From Streptomyces spinoverrucosus (GTDB lineage Bacteria; Actinomycetota; Actinomycetes; Streptomycetales; Streptomycetaceae), in the NCBI RefSeq assembly GCF_006539505.1, contig NZ_BJND01000042.1, forward strand, positions 1-64,000: DNA of 64,000 nt. Reading direction: 5' to 3'. The translations under genes were made by a program, and so were the position numbers. Numbering within the stretch: the first letter of the stretch is position 1; every line of letters starts with the position of its first letter. The notes beneath the pieces were generated by a model. That model was not told the DNA's origin. It searched no databases and saw only the letters and a program-made list of their open reading frames with translations. Below are positions 49,844 through 58,397 of this stretch, in pieces.

Positions 49844-50761
49844 TCAGGCGTGCTCGGCGATGAGCTCGCGGGCCGCGTCGAGGTCGTCGGGGGTCTTCAG
49901 GGCCAGCGTCTGCACGCCGGGCAGGGCGCGCTTGGCGAGCCCGGTCAGGGTGCCGCCGGGGCACACCTCCAGCAGCGCGGTGACGCCGAGCTCCTGGAAC
50001 GTCCGCATGCACAGGTCCCAGCGGACCGGGTTGGCGACCTGGCCGACCAGCCGCTCGACGATCTCGGCGCCGGAGGCGACCGCCTGACCGTCCCGGTTCG
50101 AGACGTAGGTGACCTTCGGGTCGGCGGGCGTCAGCTGCTGGGCGGCCGCGGCCAGCTTGTCGACCGCGGGCGCCATGTGGTGGGTGTGGAAGGCGCCGGC
50201 CACCTTCAGCGCGACGACCTTGCGCACGCCCTCCGGCTTGTCCTCGTTCAACGCGGCCAGCTGCTCCAGCGTTCCCGCGGCCACGATCTGCCCGGCGCCG
50301 TTGACGTTCGCCGGGGTCAGGCCCAGCTTCTCCAGATGCGGCACGGTCACCTCGGGGTCGCCGCCGAGCAGCGCCGACATCCCGGTCTCGGTGATCGCGG
50401 CGGCCTCGGCCATGGCCAGGCCCCGCTTGCGTACGAGGGTCAGCGCGGCGGTGTCGTCGAGGACGCCGGCGAAGGAGGCGGCGGTGATCTCACCGACGCT
50501 GTGGCCCGCGACCGCGCCCGGCAACATGTCACCGAGTGCCGCGGCCGAGAGGATCCCGGCGGCGACGAGCAGCGGCTGCGCCACGGCCGTGTCGCGGATC
50601 TCGTCCGCGTCGGCCTTCGTGCCGTAGTGGGCGAGGTCCAGTCCGATGGTGTCCGACCAGGCGGCGACGCGGTCGGCGGCACCGGGCAGTTCGAGCCAGG
50701 GAGTCAGGAAGCCGGGCGTCTGGGCGCCCTGGCCGGGAGCGACGAGTACGAGCACTCTCAC
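49844..50761 (-). CDS. fabD: Malonyl-CoA:ACP transacylase
   Basis: Loads malonyl onto ACP for fatty acid (and in Streptomyces often polyketide) synthesis. 305 aa; GQGAQ near the start, nucleophile S88 in GHSVGE and H192 in GAFHTHHM. The GTG at 50761 is used; a second in-frame GTG at 50755 is possible. First gene of the operon, with a FasR-type inverted repeat about 60 nt upstream. Confidence 0.95.
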   Translation of the reverse strand: MRVLVLVAPGQGAQTPGFLTPWLELPGAADRVAAWSDTIGLDLAHYGTKADADEIRDTAVAQPLLVAAGILSAAALGDMLPGAVAGHSVGEITAASFAGVLDDTAALTLVRKRGLAMAEAAAITETGMSALLGGDPEVTVPHLEKLGLTPANVNGAGQIVAAGTLEQLAALNEDKPEGVRKVVALKVAGAFHTHHMAPAVDKLAAAAQQLTPADPKVTYVSNRDGQAVASGAEIVERLVGQVANPVRWDLCMRTFQELGVTALLEVCPGGTLTGLAKRALPGVQTLALKTPDDLDAARELIAEHA

Positions 50762-50821
50762 ACTCTCTCTTGGGTACGGGCACGGCCGCCCGTGGGGACA
50801 AGGACGAAGAACGGGAAGGGG

Positions 50822-50842
50822 TTTTGTGGGCCCCCGACAAAA
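50822..50842. promoter_or_regulatory. Probable FasR binding site upstream of fabD
   Basis: Inverted repeat with perfect arms TTTTGT (50822-50827) and ACAAAA (50837-50842) around a 9-nt GGGCCCCCG centre. It lies between the fasR stop and fabD, 61 nt upstream of the fabD start, where activation by FasR is expected. Confidence 0.6.
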
Positions 50843-50844
50843 GA

Positions 50845-52050
50845 CTAGGGCTGGAGATCCCCATCGGCCAGACGCCCCAGGATCAGCGCGATGCGCAACG
50901 TGAACGCGGAACGTACATCGGATGGCGACCAGCCGGTGACGTCAGTCACACGTCGAAGCCGGTAGCGGACGGTGTTGGGATGGACGAACAGCATCCGGGC
51001 GGCGCCTTCGAGACTGCTCGCCTGTTCGAGATAGACGCTGAGCGTCTCCAGCAGCGCGGAACCGGCTTCCTCCAGTGGTCTGTAGATCTCCTCCACCAAC
51101 TGCTCGCGCGCGCTCGGGTCTCCGGCGATCGCGCGCTCCGGCAGCAAGTCGTCCGCCAGCACCGGCCGCGGCGCGTCCTGCCAGGCGAAACACGCCTTCA
51201 GCCCCGCGGCGGCGGCCTGCGCGGACCGGGTCGCGGCCAGCAGATCCGGCACGATCGGTCCCGCGACCACCGGACCTGCGGCGAAGGGCCCGATCAGCGA
51301 CCTGGCGACGGCGAGCGGATTGTCGCTGCCGCCCGCGATGACGACGAGCCGGTCCCCGAGCACACCCGTCAGCACCTGGAGCTTGGCATGCCGTGCCGCC
51401 CGCCGGATGGCCTCCACCGTCAGCTCCGAGTCACCGTCGGGCGCCGTCCCCAGCACCACGCACACATGCTCCGGCGCGTTCCAGCCCAGCGCCGCCGCCC
51501 GCGACACCGCGCCCTCGTCGGCCTCGCCGCTCAGCACGGCGTTCACGACCAGCGACTCCAGCCGGGCGTCCCAGGCACCCCGTGCCTCGGCGGCCTGGGC
51601 GTACACCTGGGCGGTGGCGAAGGCGATCTCCCGCGCGTACACCAGGAGCGCCTCGCGCAGAATCCGCTCGTCGCCGGGGGCGGCGACCTCGTCGATCGCG
51701 CTCTCCATGACCTCGATGGTGGTGCGCACCATCTCCACGGTCTGCCGCAGCGTGATCGCCCTGGTCAGCTCGCGCGGCGCGGTTCCGAACACATCGGTGG
51801 AGATCGCCTGCGGGGCGTCCGGGTGCCGGAACCACTCGGTGAACGCGGCGATACCGGCCTGCGCGACCAGCCCGATCCAGGAACGGTTCTCCGGGGGCAT
51901 GGCCCGGTACCACGGCAGCGTCTCGTCCATCCGCGCGATGGCCTGGGCGGCGAGACTGCCGGAGGACTTCTCCAGCCGCTTCAGGGTCGCGGAGTGCGGA
52001 TGCACGCCGTGGGAGGCGGTACGGGGGTCGCTGGTTTCGGGTTCGGGCAC
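50845..52050 (-). CDS. fasR: FasR, PucR-family activator of fatty acid synthesis genes
   Basis: 401-aa transcriptional activator. FasR in S. coelicolor is known to activate the adjacent fabDHPF operon. GTG 52050. The long N-terminal region (RMDETLPWYRAMPPENRSWIGLVAQAGIAAFTEWF; DVFGTAPRELTRAITLRQTVEMVR) is an RsbR/PucR-like sensor, a central GGDEF-like fold follows, and the C-terminal PucR HTH is SSLEGAARMLFVHPNTVRYRLRRVTDVTG (about 342-370). Position, orientation and family all match FasR. A G-quadruplex-prone tract lies immediately upstream. Confidence 0.93.
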   Translation of the reverse strand: MPEPETSDPRTASHGVHPHSATLKRLEKSSGSLAAQAIARMDETLPWYRAMPPENRSWIGLVAQAGIAAFTEWFRHPDAPQAISTDVFGTAPRELTRAITLRQTVEMVRTTIEVMESAIDEVAAPGDERILREALLVYAREIAFATAQVYAQAAEARGAWDARLESLVVNAVLSGEADEGAVSRAAALGWNAPEHVCVVLGTAPDGDSELTVEAIRRAARHAKLQVLTGVLGDRLVVIAGGSDNPLAVARSLIGPFAAGPVVAGPIVPDLLAATRSAQAAAAGLKACFAWQDAPRPVLADDLLPERAIAGDPSAREQLVEEIYRPLEEAGSALLETLSVYLEQASSLEGAARMLFVHPNTVRYRLRRVTDVTGWSPSDVRSAFTLRIALILGRLADGDLQP

Positions 52051-52409
52051 GGGACAAGACTGCCTTATCCGGACGCGGGGGCGTGTGGCCGGGTGGGGGT
52101 GAGGGGTGGGGGCGGGGGGTTCGGGGGTTTGCGGGTGCGGTTTGCGGGTGGGGGGGCGCGGATGTGGCTCGGGGTGGGGTGCGGTGGGGCGGGGGGCCCG
52201 GGGTGGGTTGCGGTGGGGGTTGCGCCGGAGCCAAGCGCTCCGCGGGTGCCGCGATGGGCCGTCGATCGTCTGCGGGCGCGTGGTGGCTGGTCGCGCAGTT
52301 CCCCGCGCCCCTGCAGGGCGCTGCTCCGCCCCCGAGTCGGGGCGGGTGCCGGTCGGCCTGCGCGGTGTGGGCCTCGGTCGGCCCGGGCGGGTCTACGGTG
52401 GTGGGCGTG
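52051..52409. promoter_or_regulatory. Divergent intergenic region with G-rich tract
   Basis: 359 nt without a gene between divergent fasR and pirin genes. From 52091 to about 52167 the + strand has nine runs of three or more G with loops of 1-10 nt (for example GGGTGGGGGTGAGGGG), and further G-runs continue to about 52221. This is a strong G-quadruplex candidate directly 5' of fasR. Dispersed-repeat copy 3 sits at 52271-52312. Confidence 0.6.
52271..52312 (-). repeat. Dispersed 42-bp intergenic element, copy 3
   Basis: Reverse-strand copy; read on the minus strand it has the same GGGGCGCGGGGAACTGCGCG core followed by ACCAGCCACCACG. Unlike the other copies it lies between two divergent genes. 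Confidence 0.85.
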
Positions 52410-53060
52410 ATGGACGTACGGCGCGCCGGTGAGCGCTACCCCGGAGGTGACGCGGAGGCCGGGATCGAGTCCCGTCACGCCTTCTCCTTCGGCCCCCACT
52501 ACGACCCCGACAACCTGCGCTTCGGCGCCCTGATCGCGTGCAACGAGGAGCGCCTGGCCCCCGGTGCCGGTTTCGCGGAGCACCCGCACAGCCATACCGA
52601 GATCGTCACATGGGTCGCGCAGGGCGAGCTGACGCACCGTGACTCCACGGGGCGCGAGACGGTCGTCCGCGCCGGTGACGTGCAGCGCCTGAGCGCCGCG
52701 TCCGGCGTGCGGCACGTCGAACGCAACGACGGCGAGCGCCCGTTGACGTTCGTGCAGATGTGGCTGGCCCCGCTGTCGCCGGGCGGCGACCCGGCGTACG
52801 AGATCGTCCGCGGCATCGCGGACGCGACGCCGTACGCGGTCCCGGAGGCCGGCGCGATGCTCCACGTACGCCGACTGGCCGCGGGCGAACGCACGGCGGT
52901 CCCCGACGCCCCGCACGTCTACGTCCACGTGGTGCACGGCGAAGTCACCGTGGACGCCGAGCACCTGGGCCCGGGCGACGCGGCCCGCATCACGGACGCG
53001 AAGGACGTGGAGGCGGTGGGGGTGACGCCGACCGAGCTGCTGATGTGGGAGATGACCTGA
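52410..53060 (+). CDS. Pirin-family bicupin
   Basis: 216-aa protein related to E. coli YhhW and pirins, probably a metal-dependent dioxygenase (quercetinase-like). ATG 52410; in-frame GTGs lie at 52401 and 52407. Metal ligands in the first cupin: H58 and H60 (EHPHSHTEIVTW), H102 and E104 (RHVERND). The second cupin (AGERTAVPDAPHVYVHVVHGEV) lacks them. Full length for the short bicupin group. Regulated role unknown. Confidence 0.85.
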   Translation: MDVRRAGERYPGGDAEAGIESRHAFSFGPHYDPDNLRFGALIACNEERLAPGAGFAEHPHSHTEIVTWVAQGELTHRDSTGRETVVRAGDVQRLSAASGVRHVERNDGERPLTFVQMWLAPLSPGGDPAYEIVRGIADATPYAVPEAGAMLHVRRLAAGERTAVPDAPHVYVHVVHGEVTVDAEHLGPGDAARITDAKDVEAVGVTPTELLMWEMT

Positions 53061-53066
53061 TGGGCC

Positions 53067-53891
53067 TCAGGCCGTGCGGGCCTCCGCCAGCACCGCGTCC
53101 GTGAACGCCGGCCACGTCTCGATCACCCAGGGTCCGAACGCCCGGTCCGACAGGGCGACGCAGGACAGCCCCGCATCCGGGTCGATCCACAGGAACGTAC
53201 CGGACTGCCCGAAATGACCGAACGTCCGCGGTGACGACGAACCGCCCGTCCAGTGCGGCGACTTGGAGTCACGGATCTCGAAGCCGAGCCCCCAGTCGTT
53301 GGGGTTCTGGTGACCGTACCCGGGAAGGACGCCCTTCGTGCCCGGATACTGCACGCTCATCGCCTCGGCGACCGTACGCGGATCGAGCAGCCGCGGCGCC
53401 TGCACCTCGGCGGCGAACCGCAGCAGATCCTCGACCGTGGAGACCCCGTCCTTCGCCGGGGAACCCTCAAGACTGGTGGACGTCATCCCCAGCGGCTCCA
53501 GCACCGCCTGCCGCAGATACTCCGCGAACGGGATGTCCGTCGCCTTGGCGACATGGTCCCCGAGCTGCTCGAACCCGGCGTTGGAGTACAGCCGCCGCTC
53601 CCCGGGCGGCGCCGTCACCCGGTGCTCGTCGAAGGCCAGCCCCGAGGTGTGCGCCAGCAGATGACGTACCGTCGACCCGGGCGGCCCGGCCGGCTCCTCG
53701 AAGTCGATCGCACCCTCCTCGTACGCCACCAGCGCGGCGTACGCGGCCAGCGGCTTGGTGACCGACGCCAGCGCAAAACGCTGCCCGACCGGCCCCCGCA
53801 CCCCCAGCACGGCACCGTCGGCCCGTACCACCCCCGCCGCAGCGGTGGGAACCGGCCAGTTGTCGATCAACGCCAAGCTCTGCAAGGACAT
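53067..53891 (-). CDS. Serine hydrolase (beta-lactamase family)
   Basis: 274-aa penicillin-binding-protein-like hydrolase without signal peptide. SxxK at S43-K46 (LASVTKPLAAY), YSN at 102-104 (RLYSNAGF) and third motif HFGQSG. VRHLLAHTSGL is typical. Convergent with the pirin gene and on the same strand as the GNAT gene 19 nt upstream. Substrate unknown. Confidence 0.87.
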   Translation of the reverse strand: MSLQSLALIDNWPVPTAAAGVVRADGAVLGVRGPVGQRFALASVTKPLAAYAALVAYEEGAIDFEEPAGPPGSTVRHLLAHTSGLAFDEHRVTAPPGERRLYSNAGFEQLGDHVAKATDIPFAEYLRQAVLEPLGMTSTSLEGSPAKDGVSTVEDLLRFAAEVQAPRLLDPRTVAEAMSVQYPGTKGVLPGYGHQNPNDWGLGFEIRDSKSPHWTGGSSSPRTFGHFGQSGTFLWIDPDAGLSCVALSDRAFGPWVIETWPAFTDAVLAEARTA

Positions 53892-53910
53892 GCCCCGAGC
53901 CTAATCCCGC

Positions 53911-54384
53911 TCAGAGCATCAACCGCATGAAGGGGTCCCCGGTCCGTGCGAAGCCCAGCGACTCGTACAGCGGCTCCGCCTCCGCGGACGCGGTCAGGTC
54001 GACCTGCCCGACCTCCCGCTCGCGGAACCACTCCAGCAGTTCCGCCATGCACGCGCGCGCGTACCCCCGCCTGCGTGCGTCCGGATCCGTGGCCACGCTG
54101 AAGACGTGTCCGACCCGCCCGCGTGGGTTGCTCGCCTTGCCGATCCGGTACTCCAGCGTTCCGGCCACCAGCGCCGCCAGCGCCCCCGGCCGGTCCGGAT
54201 GGTCCACCACGAACGCCGCGAAGTCCCCGTCGGGATCGGCCAGCCGCTCCCGCAGCACCGGCAGGGACTCGATGTGCCAGTCTGTGGCGGAGGAGCCGCC
54301 GGAGAAGACCGAGTCGATCATCACCTGGCGCAGGCGCAGTACTTCTTCGGCATCGTCCGGCAGGGCACGGCGTACGAGACTCAT
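53911..54384 (-). CDS. GNAT-family N-acetyltransferase
   Basis: 157-aa acetyltransferase. The acetyl-CoA-binding motif A is VGHVFSVATDPDARRRGYARACMAELLEWF (R/Q-x-x-G-x-A form), and the C-terminal AEPLYESLGFARTGDPFMRL is the family's terminal strand. ATG 54384 chosen for homology to MSLVRRALPDDAEEVLRLR starts; no clear ribosome-binding site. Acceptor unknown. Confidence 0.87.
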   Translation of the reverse strand: MSLVRRALPDDAEEVLRLRQVMIDSVFSGGSSATDWHIESLPVLRERLADPDGDFAAFVVDHPDRPGALAALVAGTLEYRIGKASNPRGRVGHVFSVATDPDARRRGYARACMAELLEWFREREVGQVDLTASAEAEPLYESLGFARTGDPFMRLML

Positions 54385-54455
54385 GACCCGCACGCTAGCC
54401 ACCGCACCCCCCGCACGTCCTGCCGATTTTCTTGACCTCCTCTTTCCGTCCACGC

Positions 54456-54486
54456 TTGCTTGGAGTGCACTCCAAGGTCATAGCGT
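54456..54486 (+). promoter_or_regulatory. MerR-type promoter with perfect palindromic operator
   Basis: CTTGGAGTGCACTCCAAG at 54459-54476 is a perfect 18-bp palindrome. It lies between a -35-like TTGCTT (54456-54461) and -10-like TAGCGT (54481-54486) spaced 19 bp, the long spacer typical of MerR-activated promoters. The implied transcription start is at or next to the ATG (54494), so the message may be leaderless. Confidence 0.75.
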
Positions 54487-54493
54487 GGAGCGC

Positions 54494-55060
54494 ATGACGG
54501 TGATGCAGACCACGGCAGCAGCCACCGAAAAGGCCCACGAGGAGGCCCGCGAGGGGATCCACGAGGAGGGCCCCAACCGCACCGACCTCTGCTCCGCCCC
54601 GCCCCGCCGGCACCCGCGCCCCGACGGCCAGGACCGCTACACGATCAGCGAGGTCGTCGCCTTCACCGGCCTGTCGGCCCACACCCTGCGCTGGTACGAG
54701 CGGATCGGCCTGATGTCCCACATCGACCGGTCGCACACCGGCCAGCGCCGCTACACCAACCGCGACCTGGACTGGCTGGATCTCGTCGGCAAGCTGCGGC
54801 TGACCGGTATGCCGGTCGCCGACATGGTGCGGTACGCGGAGCTGGTGCGCGAGGGCGACGGCACCTTCGCGGAGCGGCGCGAGCTGCTGGAGACGACCCG
54901 CCAGGACGTCCTGGAGCGGATCGCCGAACTCCAGGACACGCTCGCCGTACTCGACCGCAAGATCAGTTTCTACGGCGACGCCGGCCGCGCGCACGCCTCG
55001 CACGACGCCTCGCACCAAACCTCACACGACGCCTCGCACGAAGGGGAGAGGACCCGATGA
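54494..55060 (+). CDS. MerR-family regulator with His-rich tail
   Basis: 188-aa activator/repressor. A 45-residue N-terminal extension precedes the MerR HTH (YTISEVVAFTGLSAHTLRWYERIGLM, 49-74; RRYTNRDLDWLDLVGKLRLTGMPVADM). The helix DVLERIAELQDTLAVLDRKISFY forms the dimer coiled coil. The C-terminus is a repetitive HASHDASHQTSHDASHEG tail with six His, encoded by near-repeats of DNA. No conserved metal-binding Cys pair is seen, so it belongs to the organic-ligand MerR group. It overlaps the aldo/keto reductase start by 4 nt and should control this operon through the palindrome at 54459. Confidence 0.87.
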   Translation: MTVMQTTAAATEKAHEEAREGIHEEGPNRTDLCSAPPRRHPRPDGQDRYTISEVVAFTGLSAHTLRWYERIGLMSHIDRSHTGQRRYTNRDLDWLDLVGKLRLTGMPVADMVRYAELVREGDGTFAERRELLETTRQDVLERIAELQDTLAVLDRKISFYGDAGRAHASHDASHQTSHDASHEGERTR

Positions 55061-56073
55061 ACGACAGCACGATAGCGACGGTACGGCTCGGCGACGGCGG
55101 GCCCGAGGTCGGTGTGCAGGGCCTCGGCTGCATGGGCATGAGCTTCGCCTACGGCCCCTCCGACACCGGCGAGTCCCGCGCGACGCTGGAGCGGGCGCTG
55201 GAGCTGGGCGTCACGCTGTACGACACGGCGGACGCGTACGGCGCCGGTGAGAACGAGCGGTTCCTGTCGCCGTTCTTCACGGCGCACCGCGACGAGGTCG
55301 TGATCGCGACCAAGTTCGCCCTGTCGATCCCGCCGGACGACCCGACCCGGCGGGTCATCCGCAACGACCCGCCGTACATCCGCCAGGCCGTCGAGGCGAG
55401 CCTGAAGCGCCTCGACGTCGACGTGATCGACCTGTACTACATGCACCGCCGGGACGTGAACGTGCCGATCGAGGAGACGGTCGGCGTGATGTCCGAGCTG
55501 GTCCGCGAGGGCAAGGTCAAGTACCTGGGCCTCAGCGAGGTCACCGCCGACGAACTGCGCGCCGCGCACTCCGTGCACCCCGTCGCCGCCGTGCAGTCGG
55601 AGTGGTCGCTGTTCAGCCGGGACATCGAGGCGAAGGTCGTACCGGCCGCCCGTGAACTGGGCGTCGCCCTGGTCCCGTACTCCCCGCTCGGCCGCGGCTT
55701 CCTCACCGGTTCCTTCGTGAACGCGGAGCAGGACCTCACCGCCGACGACTTCCGCCGCCAGCAGCCCCGCTTCACCGGCGCCAACGCCACGGCGAACGCG
55801 GCGCTCCTGGAACCGATCCGGGCGGTCGCCGAGGCACACGGCGCCTCACTCGGCCAGATCGCCCTGGCCTGGGTCCAGCAGCAGGCGGCCGTACACGACC
55901 TCGCTGTCGTCCCGATCCCGGGAACGCGCAAGCCGAGCCGAGTCGAGGAGAACACGGCGGCGACGCGCATCACGCTGACGCAGGAGGAACTCGCCCTGCT
56001 GGACCCGGTGGCCGCGAAGGTGGCAGGCACCCGCTACGCGGACATGACGTTCACGTCGGCAGGCAGGGAGTAA
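55057..56073 (+). CDS. Aldo/keto reductase
   Basis: 338-aa NADPH-dependent reductase of the AKR superfamily. Catalytic tetrad positions are D56 and Y61 (YDTADAYG), K86 (ATKFAL) and H130 (YYMHRRD). GLGCMGMSFAYG and VPYSPLGRGFLTG match the AKR13/YakC-like group, and VPIPGTRKPSRVEEN is the cofactor-binding loop. Start overlaps MerR by ATGA, so it is co-expressed and likely induced by its substrate (a reactive aldehyde or ketone). Confidence 0.92.
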   Translation: MNDSTIATVRLGDGGPEVGVQGLGCMGMSFAYGPSDTGESRATLERALELGVTLYDTADAYGAGENERFLSPFFTAHRDEVVIATKFALSIPPDDPTRRVIRNDPPYIRQAVEASLKRLDVDVIDLYYMHRRDVNVPIEETVGVMSELVREGKVKYLGLSEVTADELRAAHSVHPVAAVQSEWSLFSRDIEAKVVPAARELGVALVPYSPLGRGFLTGSFVNAEQDLTADDFRRQQPRFTGANATANAALLEPIRAVAEAHGASLGQIALAWVQQQAAVHDLAVVPIPGTRKPSRVEENTAATRITLTQEELALLDPVAAKVAGTRYADMTFTSAGRE

Positions 56074-56098
56074 CCGACGCCGGGGACTGCACGCCGCC

Positions 56099-56140
56099 AG
56101 GGGCGCGGGGAACTGCGCGACCAGCCCCCACGACCCGCAC
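56099..56140 (+). repeat. Dispersed 42-bp intergenic element, copy 4
   Basis: Same core as copy 1, followed by ACCAGCCCCCACGACCCGCAC. It lies between the 3' ends of convergent genes, like copy 1. Confidence 0.85.
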
Positions 56141-56146
56141 CCGAAA

Positions 56147-56995
56147 TCAAAGCTCAGCCAACAACTCAGCCTTCTTCACAGAGAACTCCTCATCGGTGAC
56201 CAACCCGGCCCGATGCAGCTCCCCAAGATGCCGAATCCGCTCCGCGATATCCGCAGGATCCCTCCGCGGAGCGGCGGCAACGACAGCCCCCGCCGAACCC
56301 GCGGAGCGAACCGCCGACAACACGGCCGCCGCGAACGGCAACGACTCGTGCACCGGCCCGTACCCCAGCCCGAACACCACGGCCGCCGGATCCTGATCGG
56401 CCTGCGCCGGCTGCTTCCCGGCATCCCGCCGCAGCAACCGCAGATGCCCCTCGAACACCTCCGGCGACCGCCACTCCACCCCGTTCAGCTCCGCCACGGC
56501 GAACTTCTGGTCCCCGGCCTTCCACTTCGCCGACGACGCCCCCGTCCAGAACCACCGGAACGACACGGACGTACCGTCGAAGGACGCCTTCCCGTCGTAC
56601 GCCTTGAAGTGCAGCGGCGCTTCGGGCGCCGCGACGAGATGGCGTTCGGCGGGCCCCGACTCGGTCAGCAGGGCGCGTAGTTCATCGGCGTAGTACTCGG
56701 CCAGTGTCTCCCGCTCGGCGGGCAGCACCAGCCGGTAGGGATCACTGCTTTCCTTCAACTGCCCGGCCGCCGCCTCGATCAACGGATCCGCCCCCGGCCG
56801 GGGTTCCGCACGCAGGACGACGGTCCCGCGCCGCCCGGGGGAGAGCGTCACCCCCTGCAACGCCGCCAGCGGCACCCGCCGCTCACCGAGCGCCTGGAAG
56901 AGCTTAGGTGTTCGAATCCCCCGTTCGTAGCGGATGAGCACGGAGTCGGACTCGAACTCCCAGGCGGCATGAAATCCGGCCAGTACGTCACCCAT
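56147..56995 (-). CDS. DUF4429 protein with SHOCT-like C-terminus
   Basis: 282-aa protein of the actinobacterial DUF4429 family, which has two PH-like domains (AAWEFESDSVLIRYERGIRTPKLFQALGERRVPLAALQGVTL and LHFKAYDGKASFDGTSVSFRW). The C-terminus DIAERIRHLGELHRAGLVTDEEFSVKKAELLAEL is a SHOCT oligomerisation motif. Start ATG 56995 (MGDVLAGFHA) chosen by family resemblance; ATGs at 57004 and 57016 are in frame. Function unknown. Confidence 0.85.
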   Translation of the reverse strand: MGDVLAGFHAAWEFESDSVLIRYERGIRTPKLFQALGERRVPLAALQGVTLSPGRRGTVVLRAEPRPGADPLIEAAAGQLKESSDPYRLVLPAERETLAEYYADELRALLTESGPAERHLVAAPEAPLHFKAYDGKASFDGTSVSFRWFWTGASSAKWKAGDQKFAVAELNGVEWRSPEVFEGHLRLLRRDAGKQPAQADQDPAAVVFGLGYGPVHESLPFAAAVLSAVRSAGSAGAVVAAAPRRDPADIAERIRHLGELHRAGLVTDEEFSVKKAELLAEL

Positions 56996-57061
56996 GCGGC
57001 TCATCGTATGCGGCACGCGCTCTTTCGTCCCCTCCCTGCGCAGACCGCAGTTTCTGCGCCT

Positions 57062-58279
57062 CTACGCGCGTCCGGCAGTCGTCGTGCCGGACAAACCCGC
57101 CCGGCACATGCCCGCATCGTCGGCGCAGTCCACCGCGCGGTACGCGCCAACCCCGATCTCGGCGAAGTTGGCGAGGCTCTCCGTACCCGGTTCGAAGTAC
57201 CCGGCGTGTCCTTGGGCGCCGCGCGCCGACAGCACGCGCGCCCCGAACGCCGCGGATACCGGATCCGCACCGTGTCCGAGTCCGCCGAACTCCATGTACG
57301 GCACGTCCTGGATCCAGTCGTCGGCGTCCCGCATCGCCCACACCCGCGCGGAGGTGCGCAGATGGGAGGCCTTGGCGACCCGCATGCCGGGACTGCCGGC
57401 CACCGCTATGTCGGCCACCCGGCCGGGCAGCGCATGCGCGGCGACCCCGCAGACCACGGAGCCGTAGCTGTGGCAGAACAGCGAGACCGGCGCGTTCCCG
57501 GGCAGCGCGCGCACCAGCGCGTTCAGCCGGACCGCCCCGGCCTCGGCGCGCATCGCCGTGGCCGACTCCATGCCGAGGCCGTTGGGCGCGGTGTAGTCGG
57601 CCCAGGCGATCACGGCCGTGCGCGTCGCGGGGCCGGCGGCGCGCTCGGCGGCGTAGAGGGACTTCGCCATGCCGACCGGGGCGGTGTATCTGCGATTGGT
57701 GCGCTGGAAGGTGAGCAGGTCGGTGTCGACGCCGGGGACGACGACGGAGACCCGCTCCGCCCGGTCGAGGTCGCCGAACACCTCGGCGACCCGGCCGGAG
57801 CCGTCGGGGTCGAAGGCGAGGATGTGCCGGTTCGCCCGCATCAGCGACTCGAAGCGGTGCATACGGCGTCCCGCCTCGTGCTGGCCCGTGGGGCTGAGCC
57901 GGTTGTCGTGCATGCGTTCGAGTTCGACCTTGCGGGCCTGGTCGAGGGCGATGCGGTTGGCTCGGTAGCGCAGTTGGACGGGGGCGCCGTTCATGTTGCC
58001 GACCGCGAGCGGATAGCGGCGGGCCAGGTGAATGCGCTGCCCGTCGGTGAGCGAGGCGAAGAAGGCGGCGAGCCGGGCGGGTGCGGTGTCCGGGTCCGGC
58101 AGCCGGTGTCCGTCGAGGCGGCCGTGCTCCCAGGCGGAGAGGGAGGCCTGGAGCGGAGTGTCCGACCGGTGGTTGCGCAGGGCGGTCCAGCCGGTGGTCG
58201 CCAGCATCACGAACACCACGGCCAGCGCGAGCAGGGCGCGCCAGACGTTGAGTGAGGGGGAGGTCTCGAAGGAAGTCAC
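57062..58279 (-). CDS. Alpha/beta hydrolase (DUF1023 family), membrane-anchored or secreted
   Basis: 405-aa protein with an N-terminal hydrophobic segment (ALLALAVVFVMLATTGWTAL) that is either a signal peptide or an anchor. The C-terminal half is an alpha/beta hydrolase of the DUF1023 type: RVSVVVPGVDTDLLTF, VIAWADYTAPNG and the nucleophile elbow SLFCHSYGSVVCG. A late catalytic His is likely in GAQGHAGYFEPG. Natural substrate unknown. A 22-bp repeat array lies upstream. Confidence 0.83.
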   Translation of the reverse strand: MTSFETSPSLNVWRALLALAVVFVMLATTGWTALRNHRSDTPLQASLSAWEHGRLDGHRLPDPDTAPARLAAFFASLTDGQRIHLARRYPLAVGNMNGAPVQLRYRANRIALDQARKVELERMHDNRLSPTGQHEAGRRMHRFESLMRANRHILAFDPDGSGRVAEVFGDLDRAERVSVVVPGVDTDLLTFQRTNRRYTAPVGMAKSLYAAERAAGPATRTAVIAWADYTAPNGLGMESATAMRAEAGAVRLNALVRALPGNAPVSLFCHSYGSVVCGVAAHALPGRVADIAVAGSPGMRVAKASHLRTSARVWAMRDADDWIQDVPYMEFGGLGHGADPVSAAFGARVLSARGAQGHAGYFEPGTESLANFAEIGVGAYRAVDCADDAGMCRAGLSGTTTAGRA

Positions 58280-58397
58280 TGGGAGGACACACTAGGAGAA
58301 CGGGAGGGTCTCGCGTGAACCGTGTGTCGCGGATCACGTTTGAGGAAGGTCACCTGATCGCAGTGGGGGGCTGACCGCACCGCGCCCCCTTTGTGGT

